A stretch of DNA of 64,000 nt from Temnopleurus reevesii (lineage: Eukaryota; Echinodermata; Echinoidea; Temnopleuroida; Temnopleuridae), in the NCBI GenBank assembly GCA_036244855.1, contig BQKZ01000592.1:1-64000 (forward strand), given 5' to 3'. The position numbers and the translations under genes are program-made. This document shows, piece after piece, positions 22,916-35,029 of this stretch. The notes beneath the pieces are model-generated. The model saw only the letters and a program-made list of their open reading frames with translations, was not told the DNA's origin and searched no databases. Positions within the stretch are counted from its first letter, which is position 1. Each line of letters opens with the position of its first letter.

Positions 22916-23603
22916 TATTGCCTCCCTATGAATAAAATTGTGTATTATAGAATATATCCCGTGTGGTCAGATGTCCATTGTAGCCATTTCCCCATATCTC
23001 TCAGGTGGTCACTTCAGAAAAGTTGGACTATGCATTATATATCTACTAATCGAAAATGCACATTTTTTTTAAACAAGCTTGTTTTGACAAAATGTTGAAG
23101 GTATAGATTTGTAATGGTCGGGATGCAGAAATTGATATGATATGAGCTGATGTATTCACAAATTGCTTTACATGCCTAAATATGATTGTGTATGAAATTA
23201 GAAGAGGATATTCGCATGTATTCTGGCATATTATAGTTTGATGAAAATGCCAATCAGCTGATATTCCCATGGAGGGCTAAATGAATCTAGAAAGCAGTTG
23301 AGAGCTGTACATAATCCATTTTGTTCTGTATTTTCTGTTAGCTATTTATCCATAAATTCATGCCTTGATAGAATATAAATTTATATAGTCAAACAGGTCT
23401 TAGTGTCGACCTGCCAATATTGTCCACTTATATTGCCTACCTATGGATTAAAATGTGTATCATAGAATGTATCCCGTGTGGTCAATTGTAGCCATTTTCT
23501 CCATATCCCTCAGGTGGTCACTTTAGAAAAGTTGGACTATGCATTATACATAATCGAAAATGCACATTATTTTAACCAGCTTGTTTTGACAAAATTTTAA
23601 AAA
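22916..23603. repeat. Direct repeat pair (~180 bp each)
   Basis: ATATATCCCGTGTGGTCAGA...GTAGCCATTT...CAGGTGGTCACTTCAGAAAA...AATGCACATTTTT...GCTTGTTTTGACAAAAT at 22916-23101 recurs with substitutions at 23438-23603. They are diverged copies of one interspersed repeat; the intervening DNA is unremarkable. Confidence 0.8.
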
Positions 23604-23703
23604 TTTGGGCTGAACTATTAAGCCTGTTGGGGGTCATTAGATTAATAAGCATTTAACCTTCCTCTGGGCTGGTAAAGCAATTCAAGATATTAGCCTGGTA
23701 AGA

Positions 23704-24060
23704 TCATTTATTCCAGCAAAATATGGAAAATAAACAAAATTTTGTAAAGATGCCTAATATTGATGGATGTAGTAGAAGCAAGTATGTCATGGATGATGGC
23801 GTTAAAAACACTATCAAGTTTCCAGGTGAGACCCAGGATTGCACAGGGGCGATATATGTTTACCAAATTTCTGGACAAGCAAACAAAAAAAGAATAAAAT
23901 GAATGATCCTCACCAGGGAGTAATTTGCTGTGCATTTTAGTATGATTACTATACAAAAGTTCTTTTTGTGTAGCAACTTTTTCACATAGAACTGTACAGT
24001 TAAGTGTTGAAAATTTGTCCTCGATGTCTGAAATTGCTAATCAAATGTGAAAAGTAAAAT
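23704..24060. repeat. Interspersed repeat related to 41880-42070
   Basis: GCTGTGCATTTTAGTATGAT, ACTATACAAAAGTTCTTTTTGTG, TTAAGTGTTGAAAATTTGTC-type and TGAAATTGCTAATCAAAT segments recur in order at 41955-42065 with moderate divergence. Confidence 0.55.
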
Positions 24061-24201
24061 TATCCCCTGTTCACTTATATTTTCTTCCAAGTTTCCTTCT
24101 TTTAAACAATATTTCATAGTACTTAATCTTTTTTAACTCTTGCGGGATCACAATAAGTAATAGATTGTCTCATCCATTCATATTTTTTTAAATACTGTTA
24201 T

Positions 24202-24374
24202 GGGGTGTTGTTTAAAATCAACTGCAAATCAACTGCAACTTCGCAAATTACGTGTATTTTTATTCGCGCACGGTATGCGCGCTTCACAAGACGCACATGA
24301 AACAATGATTTTGATTGGCACGTTCCGATCAACTGCAATTTGCGATCAATTGCAACTTTTGAGCAACACCCCCT
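24202..24374. mobile_element. Foldback element, family 3 (GGTGTTGCT...AGCAACACC, TTA flanks)
   Basis: Left GGGGTGTTGTTTAAAATCAA with AACTGCAAATCAACTGCAAC, right CGATCAATTGCAACTTTTGA and GCAACACCCCC. The ends are inverted repeats and TTA stands directly outside both. A 3-bp TTA target duplication is typical of PIF/Harbinger-type elements, which is an inference here. Confidence 0.75.
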
Positions 24375-24742
24375 TAATTATATTGATATCAAAAGAATCA
24401 GGCGTTTCGATTGGGATGATTTGGTGCTGTAAAATATTTTCACATTCATTTTCTATAAATAACCAATTTTTGTCACCATTGCCTCCTCATAAGGCAGATT
24501 TCCAAGAAGTATTTCCCTATTCATGTAACCTTATAAAACAGGAATGAAATTGAACAGATCAAGGATTTGAGGACCCTAGATGAATTAAAACGATTCGTTT
24601 TGCTAATTGAAGATGCGTGTTTTTCCTTTCTTTTAGCCTTGGAATCTTCCTTTTAACATTAGAATATATTTTGAGAAGATATTTTTTACAGACTTTGTAG
24701 TTGATTACTCGACTAACTGCTAAAAGTTCATGGATTGGTGTA

Positions 24743-24916
24743 GTCAAGTTGAGGACTTAGTGTTCTGATAGCACCCACCTCTGCATGTTATCTTACACTG
24801 TACACACAGGGACTGCACAGCACTCAACCACAGAGTCCTTACATAACCCTTGTGTGTTCAGTGTAAGTGCATATGCAGAGGTGGGTGCTAACAGAACACT
24901 CAGTCCTCAACTGGAC
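24743..24916. repeat. Foldback inverted repeat, ~57-bp arms
   Basis: GTCAAGTTGAGGACTTAGTG on the left pairs with CACTCAGTCCTCAACTGGAC on the right. Pairing continues through TAGCACCCACCTCTGCAT and its complement to TTACACT/AGTGTAA. The loop is about 55 bp. There is no coding potential; it is likely a non-autonomous foldback transposon or a hairpin-forming repeat. Confidence 0.8.
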
Positions 24917-25566
24917 TAGGATGCAACCTCATGCGTAGTCCGAAACAGTTGGCATCTCTGCAATACTTACCAATTTTCAAATGTATTTGTTTTGTTATCA
25001 AATTGAGGTTAAATTCCTGGTTCATCTATCTCTTTATTTATTTGTTTGTTTATTTAAATATTCATTCATTTATTTGTTTATTTGACAAATGTATATGTTT
25101 GTTTATTAATGGATCAATATTTTATCTGTGGAATTTGAAGAAAAATTTAGAACATTGAACTAACAATTACCGATGCTTCTAGCAAGTTACGAAATGTTTT
25201 CTATTTATTGAATTGATAATACACCAGATAGAGATTAGGTCAGACAATGTGATGGTACCTTAGCATTTTGCATTGTTGAAATTGAAATCAAAATCATGCC
25301 TTAAGATTTTTGGGGAAAATTTTTCATTTAATTGAGCAGAACGCGAACAGCAAGTTTGTCTTCGCTGGAAAAGTTGTTTATGTGTGATTGGTGCAGATGG
25401 TTTGGGTTAAAAATGAATAACGCTCTTTTCCTTTCCCACTTGCTATTCTGCATTAACAGACCTTTGCACTTTAATTTCAAATCTTATTGTGATGAGACTA
25501 ACTCCCCATTTACCACTTATCCGGTGTTTAACTGGTGTTTATCAGGGGCTGATTGCTAGAAATGGT

Positions 25567-25702
25567 CTTAGCTATCCTCTTCTTGCTAAGATATATTGAC
25601 TTCTTGTGCCACCCCCGTATCATAGACATTAGCGTTGATATGCCTTTGTTAAGAGGGTGGCACAAGAAGCTAAGGCGACTTAGCATGAAGAGGATAGCTG
25701 AG
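25567..25702. repeat. Foldback inverted repeat, ~48-bp arms
   Basis: CTTAGCTATCCTCTTCTTGC and its continuation to CTTCTTGTGCCACCC pair with GGGTGGCACAAGAAGC...ATGAAGAGGATAGCTGAG, with few mismatches and a loop near 40 bp. Two overlapping frames here (84 codons plus, 62 codons minus) are artefacts of the palindrome. Confidence 0.8.
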
Positions 25703-26306
25703 TCTATTTTGTGCAATTGCCGCCTGGTGTTTCCCAGTCAGATATGGCACTTTGATTGTTCTCCCAACACTATTTATTGTCCTGATCTATTGTCTGATAT
25801 GGATTAAAAAGACATCGGGTATTTACCAAGCCTGTTCACCATGTAAACATGATTGGGGTAAAGAGAGTAGGAGCTTTGTACCTATATGACACTTGAATAT
25901 AATTCACATATTTGTTCAGAATTCAATATTCAGAATTTTATGTCAGCAGAAAGAGGAGAGATATTCTCCTTTAATTACAACTATGTTCATTTTCGTTGAG
26001 ATACCAGGTTAAATCAAATATGCTTGAAATTTTAAAAGATATTTATGGACTAAAATTATCAATCAAAAATTTTCTGCAGATGCACAATGATACACTTGCA
26101 TGCTTCATATGGTAAGTTTGGTCCTATTTGCAATATAACTTCAGGTCTGTGCCTGAAGACTAACCATCCCATTCGAACTGCTTTGTGAATCTCTGACACT
26201 TTTCAAGTCATTAAACTGTTAATACATCTCTTTGATTGGCGAGTGAGCAGACGAGAAGGGGGACCTCCCATTTAAACGATTACTCACATCTCCCTCGCTT
26301 TTCCCT

Positions 26307-26308
<2 letters not shown>

Positions 26309-26341
<33 letters not shown>

Positions 26342-26429
26342 CTCTCTTGCCTCACACTCCCTCACCTCACAATCTCTCACCCTACTAATTTACTAATGTC
26401 CTCTCCACGTGTATGACTTTACTTGGCAG
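26309..26429 (+). promoter_or_regulatory. Long CT microsatellite and polypyrimidine tract before a 3' splice site
   Basis: A (CT)n run at about 26309-26337 continues into C/T-rich sequence, two TACTAAT or near-TACTAAT branch-point-like motifs around 26377-26397, and TTACTTGGCAG. It forms an unusually long pyrimidine tract for the exon at 26430. CT-repeat length could vary between individuals. Confidence 0.6.
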
Positions 26430-27203
26430 GTCCTTAACAACAACAGTCCAGCACCGGGGAGTCCCACCGAGCCACCTCCTCCGCCTCCTCCATCCTCATC
26501 GGACAGTCTCCTTCAGTTCTCCCCGCCATGTAGAATGGTAGAGAGCGTTAACAACAACCACTCCGTCGAGGAGAAGGAAGATCAACTCTTGAGAACTTTT
26601 TCCCTGGTCGACGACATCGCTGATAGGACATCCCCGACGATGAAGATGTTGCCGATGATTCCGGACGGATTTGTTGATGGGGAACACTATGATGAAGTGA
26701 ATGTCGGACTTCAAGAGACGGTTTTTGAAGGGAGCGTTGAGCATAAGAATAATTCAAATCATGCACAGCAGGATTTTTTCTGTCAATTCAATACACCCAC
26801 CGCGCTTCTCGATGATGACGAAGGGGACGAACCACGGCTGAGCTCGACGCATTCGTCACCGACGCTCTCCCACCATGAGTGTATTCAAGTTGGCTCAACG
26901 ACATACAGTGCCCCAAACTCACCGCACGGAAAGCCGCCCTTATCGCGACATCCAAAAAAGAAGCTTGTGAGGCGGCAATCTTCCCCGCCTACCAGCTCCG
27001 CGAACCCGGAAGAGGAAGATGATGACCAAGAGGACATTCAGAACGTTTCGCCGGATTCCCCGAGAACAAGGACCAAATTTCGTAGGAGCTTTTTCAAGCG
27101 ATTTTCAGCGGGTAACAAAGAGGAATTACAAGGGAAATCAAGAGCATTGTCGGTGAGGGAGAGGAAAGTCCAGAAAAAGGCTGCACAACCTGAGGCTAAA
27201 AAG
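26430..27203 (+). CDS. Internal coding exon of a long disordered phosphoprotein-like gene (258 codons)
   Basis: The stretch is open for 258 codons. It is preceded by a long CT-rich tract, a TACTAAT-like branch-point sequence and TTGGCAG, and followed by the strong donor AAG|GTAAGTC, so it reads as a phase 0/0 internal exon. The product begins with a proline run (residues 15-21). It has an RTFSLVDD motif at 55-62, acidic stretches, a basic KKKLVRRQS segment at 176-184 (RRQS fits basophilic kinases such as PKA), a DE-rich block at 194-202 and RRSFFKRFS at 218-226. A basic, charged tail ends in EAKK. No folded domain is visible and composition is disordered throughout, as in the linkers of signalling scaffolds and GEFs. 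Base composition is much more GC-rich than the flanks. The family is not recognised. The exon call is firm; the product name is not. Confidence 0.78.
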
Positions 27204-27379
27204 GTAAGTCAATTAAATTCAATAAAATTAAAATCAAAGTAATGAAATAATTTCAATCAATACTACTACTTATCATAGTCATGCATAAAATTTGTATAGT
27301 GGCTAATTCAGTTGACGTTCAAAGTGCTTGACACAAAAATACATTTGATGAAATGAATTAACACAAGTCATAGAATATC

Positions 27380-27720
27380 TAGACATTCAGTTCAGTTCAG
27401 TTCGACTTTATTTCCATTATCAATCATAAAAAATCAGATACAATAAAGGTATATACAATGTAAAAACATGTTCAACATATTCAACATAGTAAACACTGAC
27501 ATAAAAATATACATAAACTACAATAAATTTATTCTTTTTGGATCAATTCAATTAAATTCAGTTTAATCAAATTCAATAAAATTCAGTCAAACCCAATACA
27601 ATAAGTTCAACTCTATTCAATTCATTCCACTTTACTTACAGTAGATTCAGTTCAATGAAGTTTAATTCTATAAAGCTCAGTGTAAGTCAATTAAATGCAG
27701 TTTAATTCAACTCAATTGAA
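27380..27720. repeat. TTCAATTCAGT-type low-complexity repeat
   Basis: TTCAGTTCAGTTCGACTTTA and many degenerate AATTCAATTCAG words follow the exon ending 27203. No gene is seen. The TCGACTTTATTTCCATTATC start resembles the antisense 3' end of a retroposon (weak). Confidence 0.5.
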
Positions 27721-28134
27721 ATTTATTCATTTATTTATTTGAATAGTAAAAAGATATTTCCAGCAGTAAAACGACTCAAAACAATAAAATGAAAAATTCA
27801 AATGGAATGTGAAAGGTATAACACAGAAAGTATGAATGAATATTTCGGGTCTTTCCCACATAGAAAAGAGAGGAGGAAGAAGGAAAGACAAAACTGTAAG
27901 AAAAAGAGTTGGAGCAAAAAAAAAGTAGTTTTGGGCATAAAACAAAGTTCAGTCATATTACTACATAGATGTTACAAGTAGCATATAAGATTAAAAGATG
28001 ATGTATGAAGATAAGAAATAATAAAGGTTAATTTCTATCCTCTAATGCCCTGTGGACATTGACGTTTGTAGAGCGTTACTTAGAAGGACTCTGGTGTGAC
28101 TCGGGGGTGTTAAATTACATTGATCTACCTTCTT

Positions 28135-28171
28135 GCATGGATATATCAGCTCGGAGCTGATATATCCATGC
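28135..28171. repeat. Perfect 18-bp-arm palindrome with 1-nt centre
   Basis: GCATGGATATATCAGCTC is followed by one G and its exact reverse complement GAGCTGATATATCCATGC. It could form a tight hairpin or cruciform. It lies 0.9 kb after the exon ending 27203. Confidence 0.85.
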
Positions 28172-28839
28172 TTCTTGCAACTGGGGTATATTTTACTGGG
28201 TACTTTGGGTGGTACCCAAGGCGGAGCGTTTAAACAGGACTGGGTACATGGATTTTATTGAGGAGGGGGGGGGGTCATCCACCTATATTGCTCTGTTAAA
28301 ATAGGGCTTTAAGTTCCTCTCAGCTGGAGATGGGAATAAAAATTAATATTCCCAAAATAAGAACTCAAGAATAAAGGAGTAATTGTTTAAATGGTTTGAT
28401 TTGTTAAACAGAAATCTGGATATGTATTCAACCCAATAGCCCGCTTGTTAGAAATGTTTAATTTTTGTGATTTTCCGCTTTTAGATTAAGGACAAATTTC
28501 ATATGGAAAAATAATTTCATGGTTTTAGGTCAGCAAAGTAAGAGGGATAGAGAGAGGGGGAGAGAGGATGAATGTGAGCGAAAAAAGGAAGAACGCCAAA
28601 GAAGGAATCAGGTGACAGAATCAGGGAAACAGAACTCCTTGGTTTCTGTGGTATTTAAGTAACGATTCAATAAGATTTCAATAAAAAGAAAACATTGTTT
28701 ATCCCAAGTGCCATTTTAGTTTCAGGTTAACCTGTATTACCTTAGCTCTGTTGCTTCCATTTCAGATTTTTGGATTCTAAGAAGTGGATTTTTTTTTCAA
28801 AATAAAAAAACTAGCAAACCTGTGGGAAAATATCTACAC

Positions 28840-29012
28840 AACATGATATAAACTATTAAAAAAAATAAGTCGATCAATGGCCAATCGACCCGTTTGCTTT
28901 TAATGGGACTGTGCGGACCAAAAAATCACATGCCGGTTCCGGTTTGAATAGCATTACAAAGGAGCATTGAATTGGTGTTCGACTTGATTTTACGGAAATA
29001 GTTTGTCATGTT
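28840..29012. mobile_element. MITE-like family 1 copy in the large intron
   Basis: The left end AACATGATATAAACTATT and the diverged right end AATAGTTTGTCATGTT flank a body with GACTGTGCGGACC and AGCATTACAAAGGAGCATTG. Orientation is as at 1969. Confidence 0.75.
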
Positions 29013-29317
29013 ACACATGGAATTTTCTTTAATTACTCTTGTTGAAAGGAATGTATACCAAATCTTCCTGTTTTAATTGAATTCAATACTACTTTTTTTT
29101 TAGTTTTACACAGTAATCACTAATATATTTTCTGACATTGAATATGACTTCAAAAGAGAAGAGTATGGGAGAGTAACGAATGGAGAAAAAAATAACAAGA
29201 AAAAAAAATAGGAAGTTTTTCACAATTTTCATCTGTTGATGGTCCCTGTGGGACAACAAAATAATATCTAGTTCCTTGACATGAACCATTATATATTCTG
29301 ATGTCTTTTCAAGTTCC

Positions 29318-29341
29318 GGGGGGGGGGGGGGGGGGGGGGGG
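29318..29341. repeat. Poly-G run
   Basis: About 24 G in a row. Confidence 0.95.
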
Positions 29342-30799
29342 CATGACAGTGACATTGTCCTAACAAAGTGCACTTGTCAGAGAGCATGATATCATTCCAA
29401 AAGACATCGAACTAAAAGAGTACTGCCAAGGGATAAAAACACATCCTGTTTTTAGGATGTTCTCATAATTTCCCCTTCCATAGTTCCTGATGCAACGAAA
29501 ACAGCCAACATTATTGCATTTATTAACTTTTTAACTCAAATCTCCCAAAGTGTCGTTCCAGATTACAATCATATCATCTCACGGGATTGTCATGATCATT
29601 GTGCGGAAGCCGAGAGTTAATGGTCAGTAATATTGTTTTGAAGAATATGGAGATCTCTAATTCAGATATGAATTGGTCAATTTAGGAACTACACTGTCAC
29701 GCAACTATGTGCTCCGTCGCACCACCCCCACGAAAGAGGAAAAAATACTCCATCAGCTCATTTAATCAAAACAAATCTCGACGCCTCTCATCGTTAATTG
29801 AAAGAAAAAAATAATTCTTCACATTGTTTCTACTTCCATTAGAATCTGCTTGGCCGTGATTATTCAATTAGGAGGAAAGTAGAAGTGGGTGGTTAACGAT
29901 ATCAACAACAGCTGCCGGATGAAGTGTGAGGAAATTTGAGATCAAATGATAAGAAATTAAAAAATAATGCAACATATTAGGGCAAACTCTAGACAATCAC
30001 AAGCAATATCTTAATTATAGGATGTAGTGATTAGAGAGGTTTTTTGTTGTTGGGCAGTATTTTTTTCTGTTTGTTTGTTTGTTTTTTGCTAATTTTAAGC
30101 ATAAAATTGACATAATCAAGATTGTTATCAACAGGATGTCATAGAAAGAGAGTGAAAGTCTTTGTTTTTATCAATATTTAGATGAATGTAAAAATACAGA
30201 TCTTTCGTTTCGTAGATGAACAAGCTGGCGTGTGAGTCAATATGTATTAATATGGTACTGATGACCATAAAAAACTAAAACGTTTACTTTCAAATAATTT
30301 GTACTCGCAAAGCTTTTTTTTATATAGTCAAGCCAAATATGGAAGGGATAGTTATATATTACTTGATATGTGTGTATGTTTCTGTTGTTGTTTTGCTCAT
30401 GTGTGTTTTTGTATGTGTGTGTATTTGTGCTTGCCTAACAGGTGAAATAAAATTGACCCAATTTCAAATATTTATGTATGCCCCCATCAATTTCATGTGA
30501 TGTGATAGTGTTACATTTTTTCTCTCCAAACATTTTTGTTTCTCAAGAAAGCTAAATGAATGAAAGATAATTTAATATGGCCTCCAAGCAAATGGAGTAA
30601 TGATATATTTGGAGGAGCGCCAGTCAAATATAGAGGTCCAATTTTGCAATGATTTTGTCCAGTTTCTGTTTTAACTTTTGATGTCAGAGATCGATTGTAC
30701 ATGTAGTCTATCCATCTAGACAGACTTACTTCCATGAGAAGGTAGGATTGAATCAAAATGCCTGAATAACAAACTACCTGCGCACAGCTCACTCATAAT

Positions 30800-30960
30800 T
30801 CCCTTGTGCATTAGCACTTTATTAATTAGCGCCCTCCCAGCTACTGTTAATCAAAGTATTGATGCAATAGGAAGAGAGTCGCATCATTAATTACCAGGAC
30901 GATGTCAACAATCTGTTAATTGAAATGATCAATAAAATGTTGCACAGTTTGGATTTTATG
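30800..30960. promoter_or_regulatory. Candidate homeodomain-site cluster in the large intron
   Basis: Several TAATTA-type cores occur within 160 bp (TTATTAATTAGCGCC, CATTAATTACC, TGTTAATTG), plus GTTAATCAAAGTATTGATGC and a G/C-balanced context with no repeat. They sit between the exons at 27203 and 45837. Regulatory role is inferred. Confidence 0.3.
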
Positions 30961-31540
30961 TATTGCTGATAATGTCGTTTTTGTCTACATTGGTGCTTTA
31001 TGTGATTTGGATGGTCACTCTTGACTGGATTTATGTCTCCTACTGTGTTTTATTACACATTTTCACGCTTTGAAGGGATAGCTATCAAACCATTTTTTCC
31101 TTTTTTTATAACTTTTTAAACATAGAATAGTCATTGTTTGAGAGAAATAGAAGGTAATAAAATTTCTCCTTTTTGTATTGAAACTCCTATCTTTTCATGC
31201 GCCCATTTTATCATGCCCCATGAGCATTTCTTTCATCTTAAATTGTATTTAATTGAGAAGATTTTATGGATCCAATAGCATTCAATATAAATATGATAGA
31301 AATACATTAAACATTGATCCATAGCATAAATGATAAGTTAAGAATACATAAATTGGGTCTAAATTGCATCTATAGTTGGGTGATAATCAATGAGCCTTGA
31401 CATAATGGATAATAGCGCTGTAAGTTTTATGTACCATTATTATTTTTATCATTGTCGTTTGGTAATATGGAGATACAAATATTTTCACCATTGCAGACTC
31501 TTGCAATTTTTTTATTTTATATATATTTATATACTTGGGC

Positions 31541-31712
31541 TTTTGCAGTCAAATCTGTCTCTAAAGTCCACCCAAGGGAGACGGAAAATTGGGTCTTTAA
31601 CAGCAGGGGGTCTTTATAGACAGGCTCTCTGTACATGGGTAAAGTGCTTTGTAGGAACCAAGCAAGGTGGTCTTTATAACCAGTAGCTCACTAATGCAGG
31701 TGTGACTGTACA
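31541..31712. repeat. GGTCTTTATA-type interspersed repeat
   Basis: TTGCAGTCAAATCTGTCTC, GGGTCTTTATAGACAGG, GGTGGTCTTTATAACCAG and GGTGTGACTGTA form the alternating pattern typical of a common invertebrate repeat. Related wording (GTGGCCACTATAGACAGG-like) occurs near 5935 and 7340. Confidence 0.5.
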
Positions 31713-33338
31713 GTGATGGCAAGTAGTTTTGTGTTTCACAGTGAAACCTCTTTTGCCAAAGATGAAGAAACTTTGAATGGCATATCCTTCCACTGACATT
31801 TGCTTCAAACAGTTCTCAAAGGCCAGTCACACCAACAGACTAATCCCAACCGGCTATCAAACCGCATCAAAAAAAATTAATTATTGATGTCTATTTCCAT
31901 TTGAAATCTCATGTTTGAAAGTTCTCAATCTCAATTGTACAAATTCACTGCTTATACAATAAATCATTCATTTTAGTTCATAATTTGAATTTTAAGATAA
32001 TTCAATTTGGCAGCAGGTTGGGATCAGCCTGTCGGTGTGACTGCTCCTTTAGGATTTGTCTTTTCTCAGCAGGAATAATTTCCAATCAAGGGTATTTCAT
32101 TCCCTCCTATGATCAGCTACAAATATCAAGCTTCCGGTATAGACGAATAATTCCTTGTCTGGTCTTCGATGGGAGCGGGTAAATGTTTAATCTGCTCAGG
32201 TTGGCACTCCTGGTCATACCTGCTATGACTAAAGTGAATACATTAAATTCAATTTCCTGGTACATGTTTTTTTAGCAATTGTTGGTAAATACTAAATGGA
32301 TTTCCTCGAGCTTCCCTTAGTATACAGGTGTAGACTTAATCTAGGTATAACTAAATAACTAATAACTAAAGATGTCAGGTTAAGAAGACTAGCACATACA
32401 TGTAGGTGCAAATCAGAAATTTCATTCCTCTGCCATTGGCGAGGGATATCGAAAACTGGATGTCAGTTTCTATTCTGAGGGTGTAAATACTATTTGTGTA
32501 TCATTCTTTCTACCTGGTAGCAAGATAAAGAATATGGTACAATTTGGCAAGTGTGCGTTCTGGTATATAGACAAATAAGAATGCTCTATTAATATCACAG
32601 TAATGAATGATTAATATCTGTAGATAAAGGTAGATTTGAGGTAACAGGTATGATGTATGCATTGTTTATTTTTTTTTATCAGGTGTTGAATGAATAACCA
32701 GAAAATAGTACAATAAGTAAATGAGGAATGGCGTCGTTGGGTTCTGAGTTTATTTTATTTATATGTCTTTATGTATTTCATGAAGATTGTGAAAGTATTC
32801 CAGAATTTACTTCCCAACACTGCCTAAAGTTGTAAGATTGGTGCCAGCAATTGTTCTAGCGTTTCACACTAGACACGGAGCACTCAACTGCAAAGTCTGA
32901 TAGCATATACTACCTGGATTTGGTTCTGTGCTTGCAGCCATAGGGAGTGGCTCTCAATGTGTGAAGAAGTTCATTTCTTTAGTTGTCATGTATCGGCCAA
33001 TTAGCAAACGGTCACACCTTAGTAAAGTAGCGTCAGTAATCAAGTAATTATCCAATTGTCATGTTAATTAGATTGTTCAACAGATAAGTCACTGGGAAAT
33101 GGAAGGAAAATACAAAAGGAAGGATTAATATTCAGGATTAAAAGTGCAACTGGTGACCTCAAAGTTTATGTATTTCAGGGAAATGGAGAATGAGGATAAT
33201 GATGACAGATTTGTTTCATTAAAGATAGTTGTGTTTCTTTTTACTTGCAATTCTATCATGTCTATTCTGTTTCAAACTTTTCTATTTCCTACTATGTCAT
33301 GCTTAAAAAGCACTATTAAGAATGAAATTAAAACCAAA
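31713..33338. other. Intronic AT-rich stretch
   Basis: No exon recognised. A small block near 33000-33090 (CGGCCAATTAGCAAACGGTC, CAAGTAATTATCCAATTG, GTTAATTAGATTG) is rich in TAATT cores and could be regulatory. Confidence 0.4.
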
Positions 33339-33512
33339 GACGATATAAACTATTTCTGCAAAGTTAATTAGAACGCAGACAATAGGTCCTTACACCATGT
33401 ATTCAAATTTACGGACACAACAATGACAAGCCGGTACCGATTTCAATAGCATTACAAAGGAGCATTGAAATTGCGCTCGACTTAACATTTTGAAAATATT
33501 TTATATCGTATT
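33339..33512. mobile_element. MITE-like family 1 copy, diverged
   Basis: The ends read GACGATATAAACTATTTCTG and AAATATTTTATATCGTATT. The body shares ACGGACACAACAATGACAAG and AGCATTACAAAGGAGCATTG. Confidence 0.7.
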
Positions 33513-34500
33513 ACCATAATTTTAATGTTGTTCTTCCTCAACACTCTGAGCATTCTAATAATAATGATTTCCATTGATAATTTATTCATGACATCTGTCT
33601 AGAGAGCTACTGAATCCTGAGGTCTGAAAGATATCCACCGTCTATGCTCAAACATAATTCACACTTTGCGCGTCAGTGTATAAAGTTATTTTTTTATCTC
33701 AATGTTAATCACAGAAAAAGGCTAGTGTCTGGATTTTGACATATCCAGGACGCTATTTCAACTGTTTCTAGAAAGCCGTCTAAATGAACTCTAATTCTTC
33801 ATCTCAAGGAAAAGTCAGGGATTTAGATAAAAATCTGTGAAATCAATGAAAATTCAAAGAATTTGATCAAGCTCAGAAACACTGTCATCAATTAATTTTT
33901 CTCACCTATTCAAATCATGTTCACTGTGTCAAAATAGGTTGAATTGAGTCAATTATGTTGACATGGTTAATCCGAAATTTTGAAATTTCATTTGGGAAAA
34001 ATCAGAGAAAATCATGGGATTCTTTTCTCCTCAAATATCAGGAACCCTGTAGGGTATTGCTACAGCACCTTCTTACATTTCGTCTAAATAATCACAAGAG
34101 ATTTACTAAATCATATAGGATGGTGCAAAATTATTAGGATTAGTTACAAATTGGGGAGATTCATTACCGTGGTTATTAGACGGGATCAGGATAATTGGAG
34201 GGAAGCACTTGGTGTTTGGTCTAATTTAGGAGGATTTGGAAGAAAGGGAAAGGGCTAATATGATTACAGGAGGGAAGAAAGTAAAAGAGCCTTATTCTTG
34301 AAAGTGACATTATGAAAATAGAATCTAAGGTTAGCAAAATTCTTCATGCAAAATGTGAAATAAAGTTAGGTAACGCTTTCCCTTAATAATTTCCTGAAAA
34401 CTCTTAATTTCAGAGTTATGTAAAAAAAGGCTCATAGCAACCCCTCCCCTTTTTCTCTCTCTCTCCCTCTCTCCTTCGGTGGGGGCAGCATATTCCATCT

Positions 34501-34707
34501 AGTCTGCAAGCACATACCCTAGACTGAGGGTAGAGCAATGCTGTATGTGTGTGATGTAATCACACAATATGCATACCCTGTATCACGCTCTGCACATGCA
34601 CACACCGAAAGTCTAGGGTATGTGTGTGATGTAGTCACAAAATGCATACCCTGTATCACGCTCTGCACATGCACACACCGAAAGTCTAGGGTATGTGCTT
34701 GCAGACT
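34501..34707. repeat. 25-bp perfect inverted repeat enclosing a two-copy tandem repeat
   Basis: A 25-bp arm starting AGTCTGCAAGCACATACCCT at 34501-34525 is the exact reverse complement of 34683-34707. Inside, a unit of about 73-75 bp (CATACCCTGTATCACGCTCT, TGCACATGCACACACCGAAA) is repeated twice. Partial arm copies (AGTCTAGGGTATGTG) occur in the middle, so the structure can be extended or contracted. The overlapping 76-78 codon frames are by-products. Confidence 0.85.
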
Positions 34708-35029
34708 ATCTCCCATCTTGGGAAACACTTCGGAAGAGAGTAGCGGCATGGTGGGTGAGATTGAACATTTGTAGGAAATGTTTAGGGGAAGAGATGGGGT
34801 GCTTGTGTGTCAGCAAGTGCTAAGAGGAGATGCTAATCAGTAATTTGTAAAGGAAGCGACTTGAAAGTTTGCTGCTCAATTTCATTGCGAATAATAAATG
34901 TTTGTGATACATGTGGTTGGAGTTAACAGGTCCCAAGTTGCTTAAGCTGGAGATATGTCATAACATTTAAAAGGGGTGCATTCGGGTTAGTGGAAAGAAA
35001 TTGATTTACATGAGAATATTGTCAGAAGT

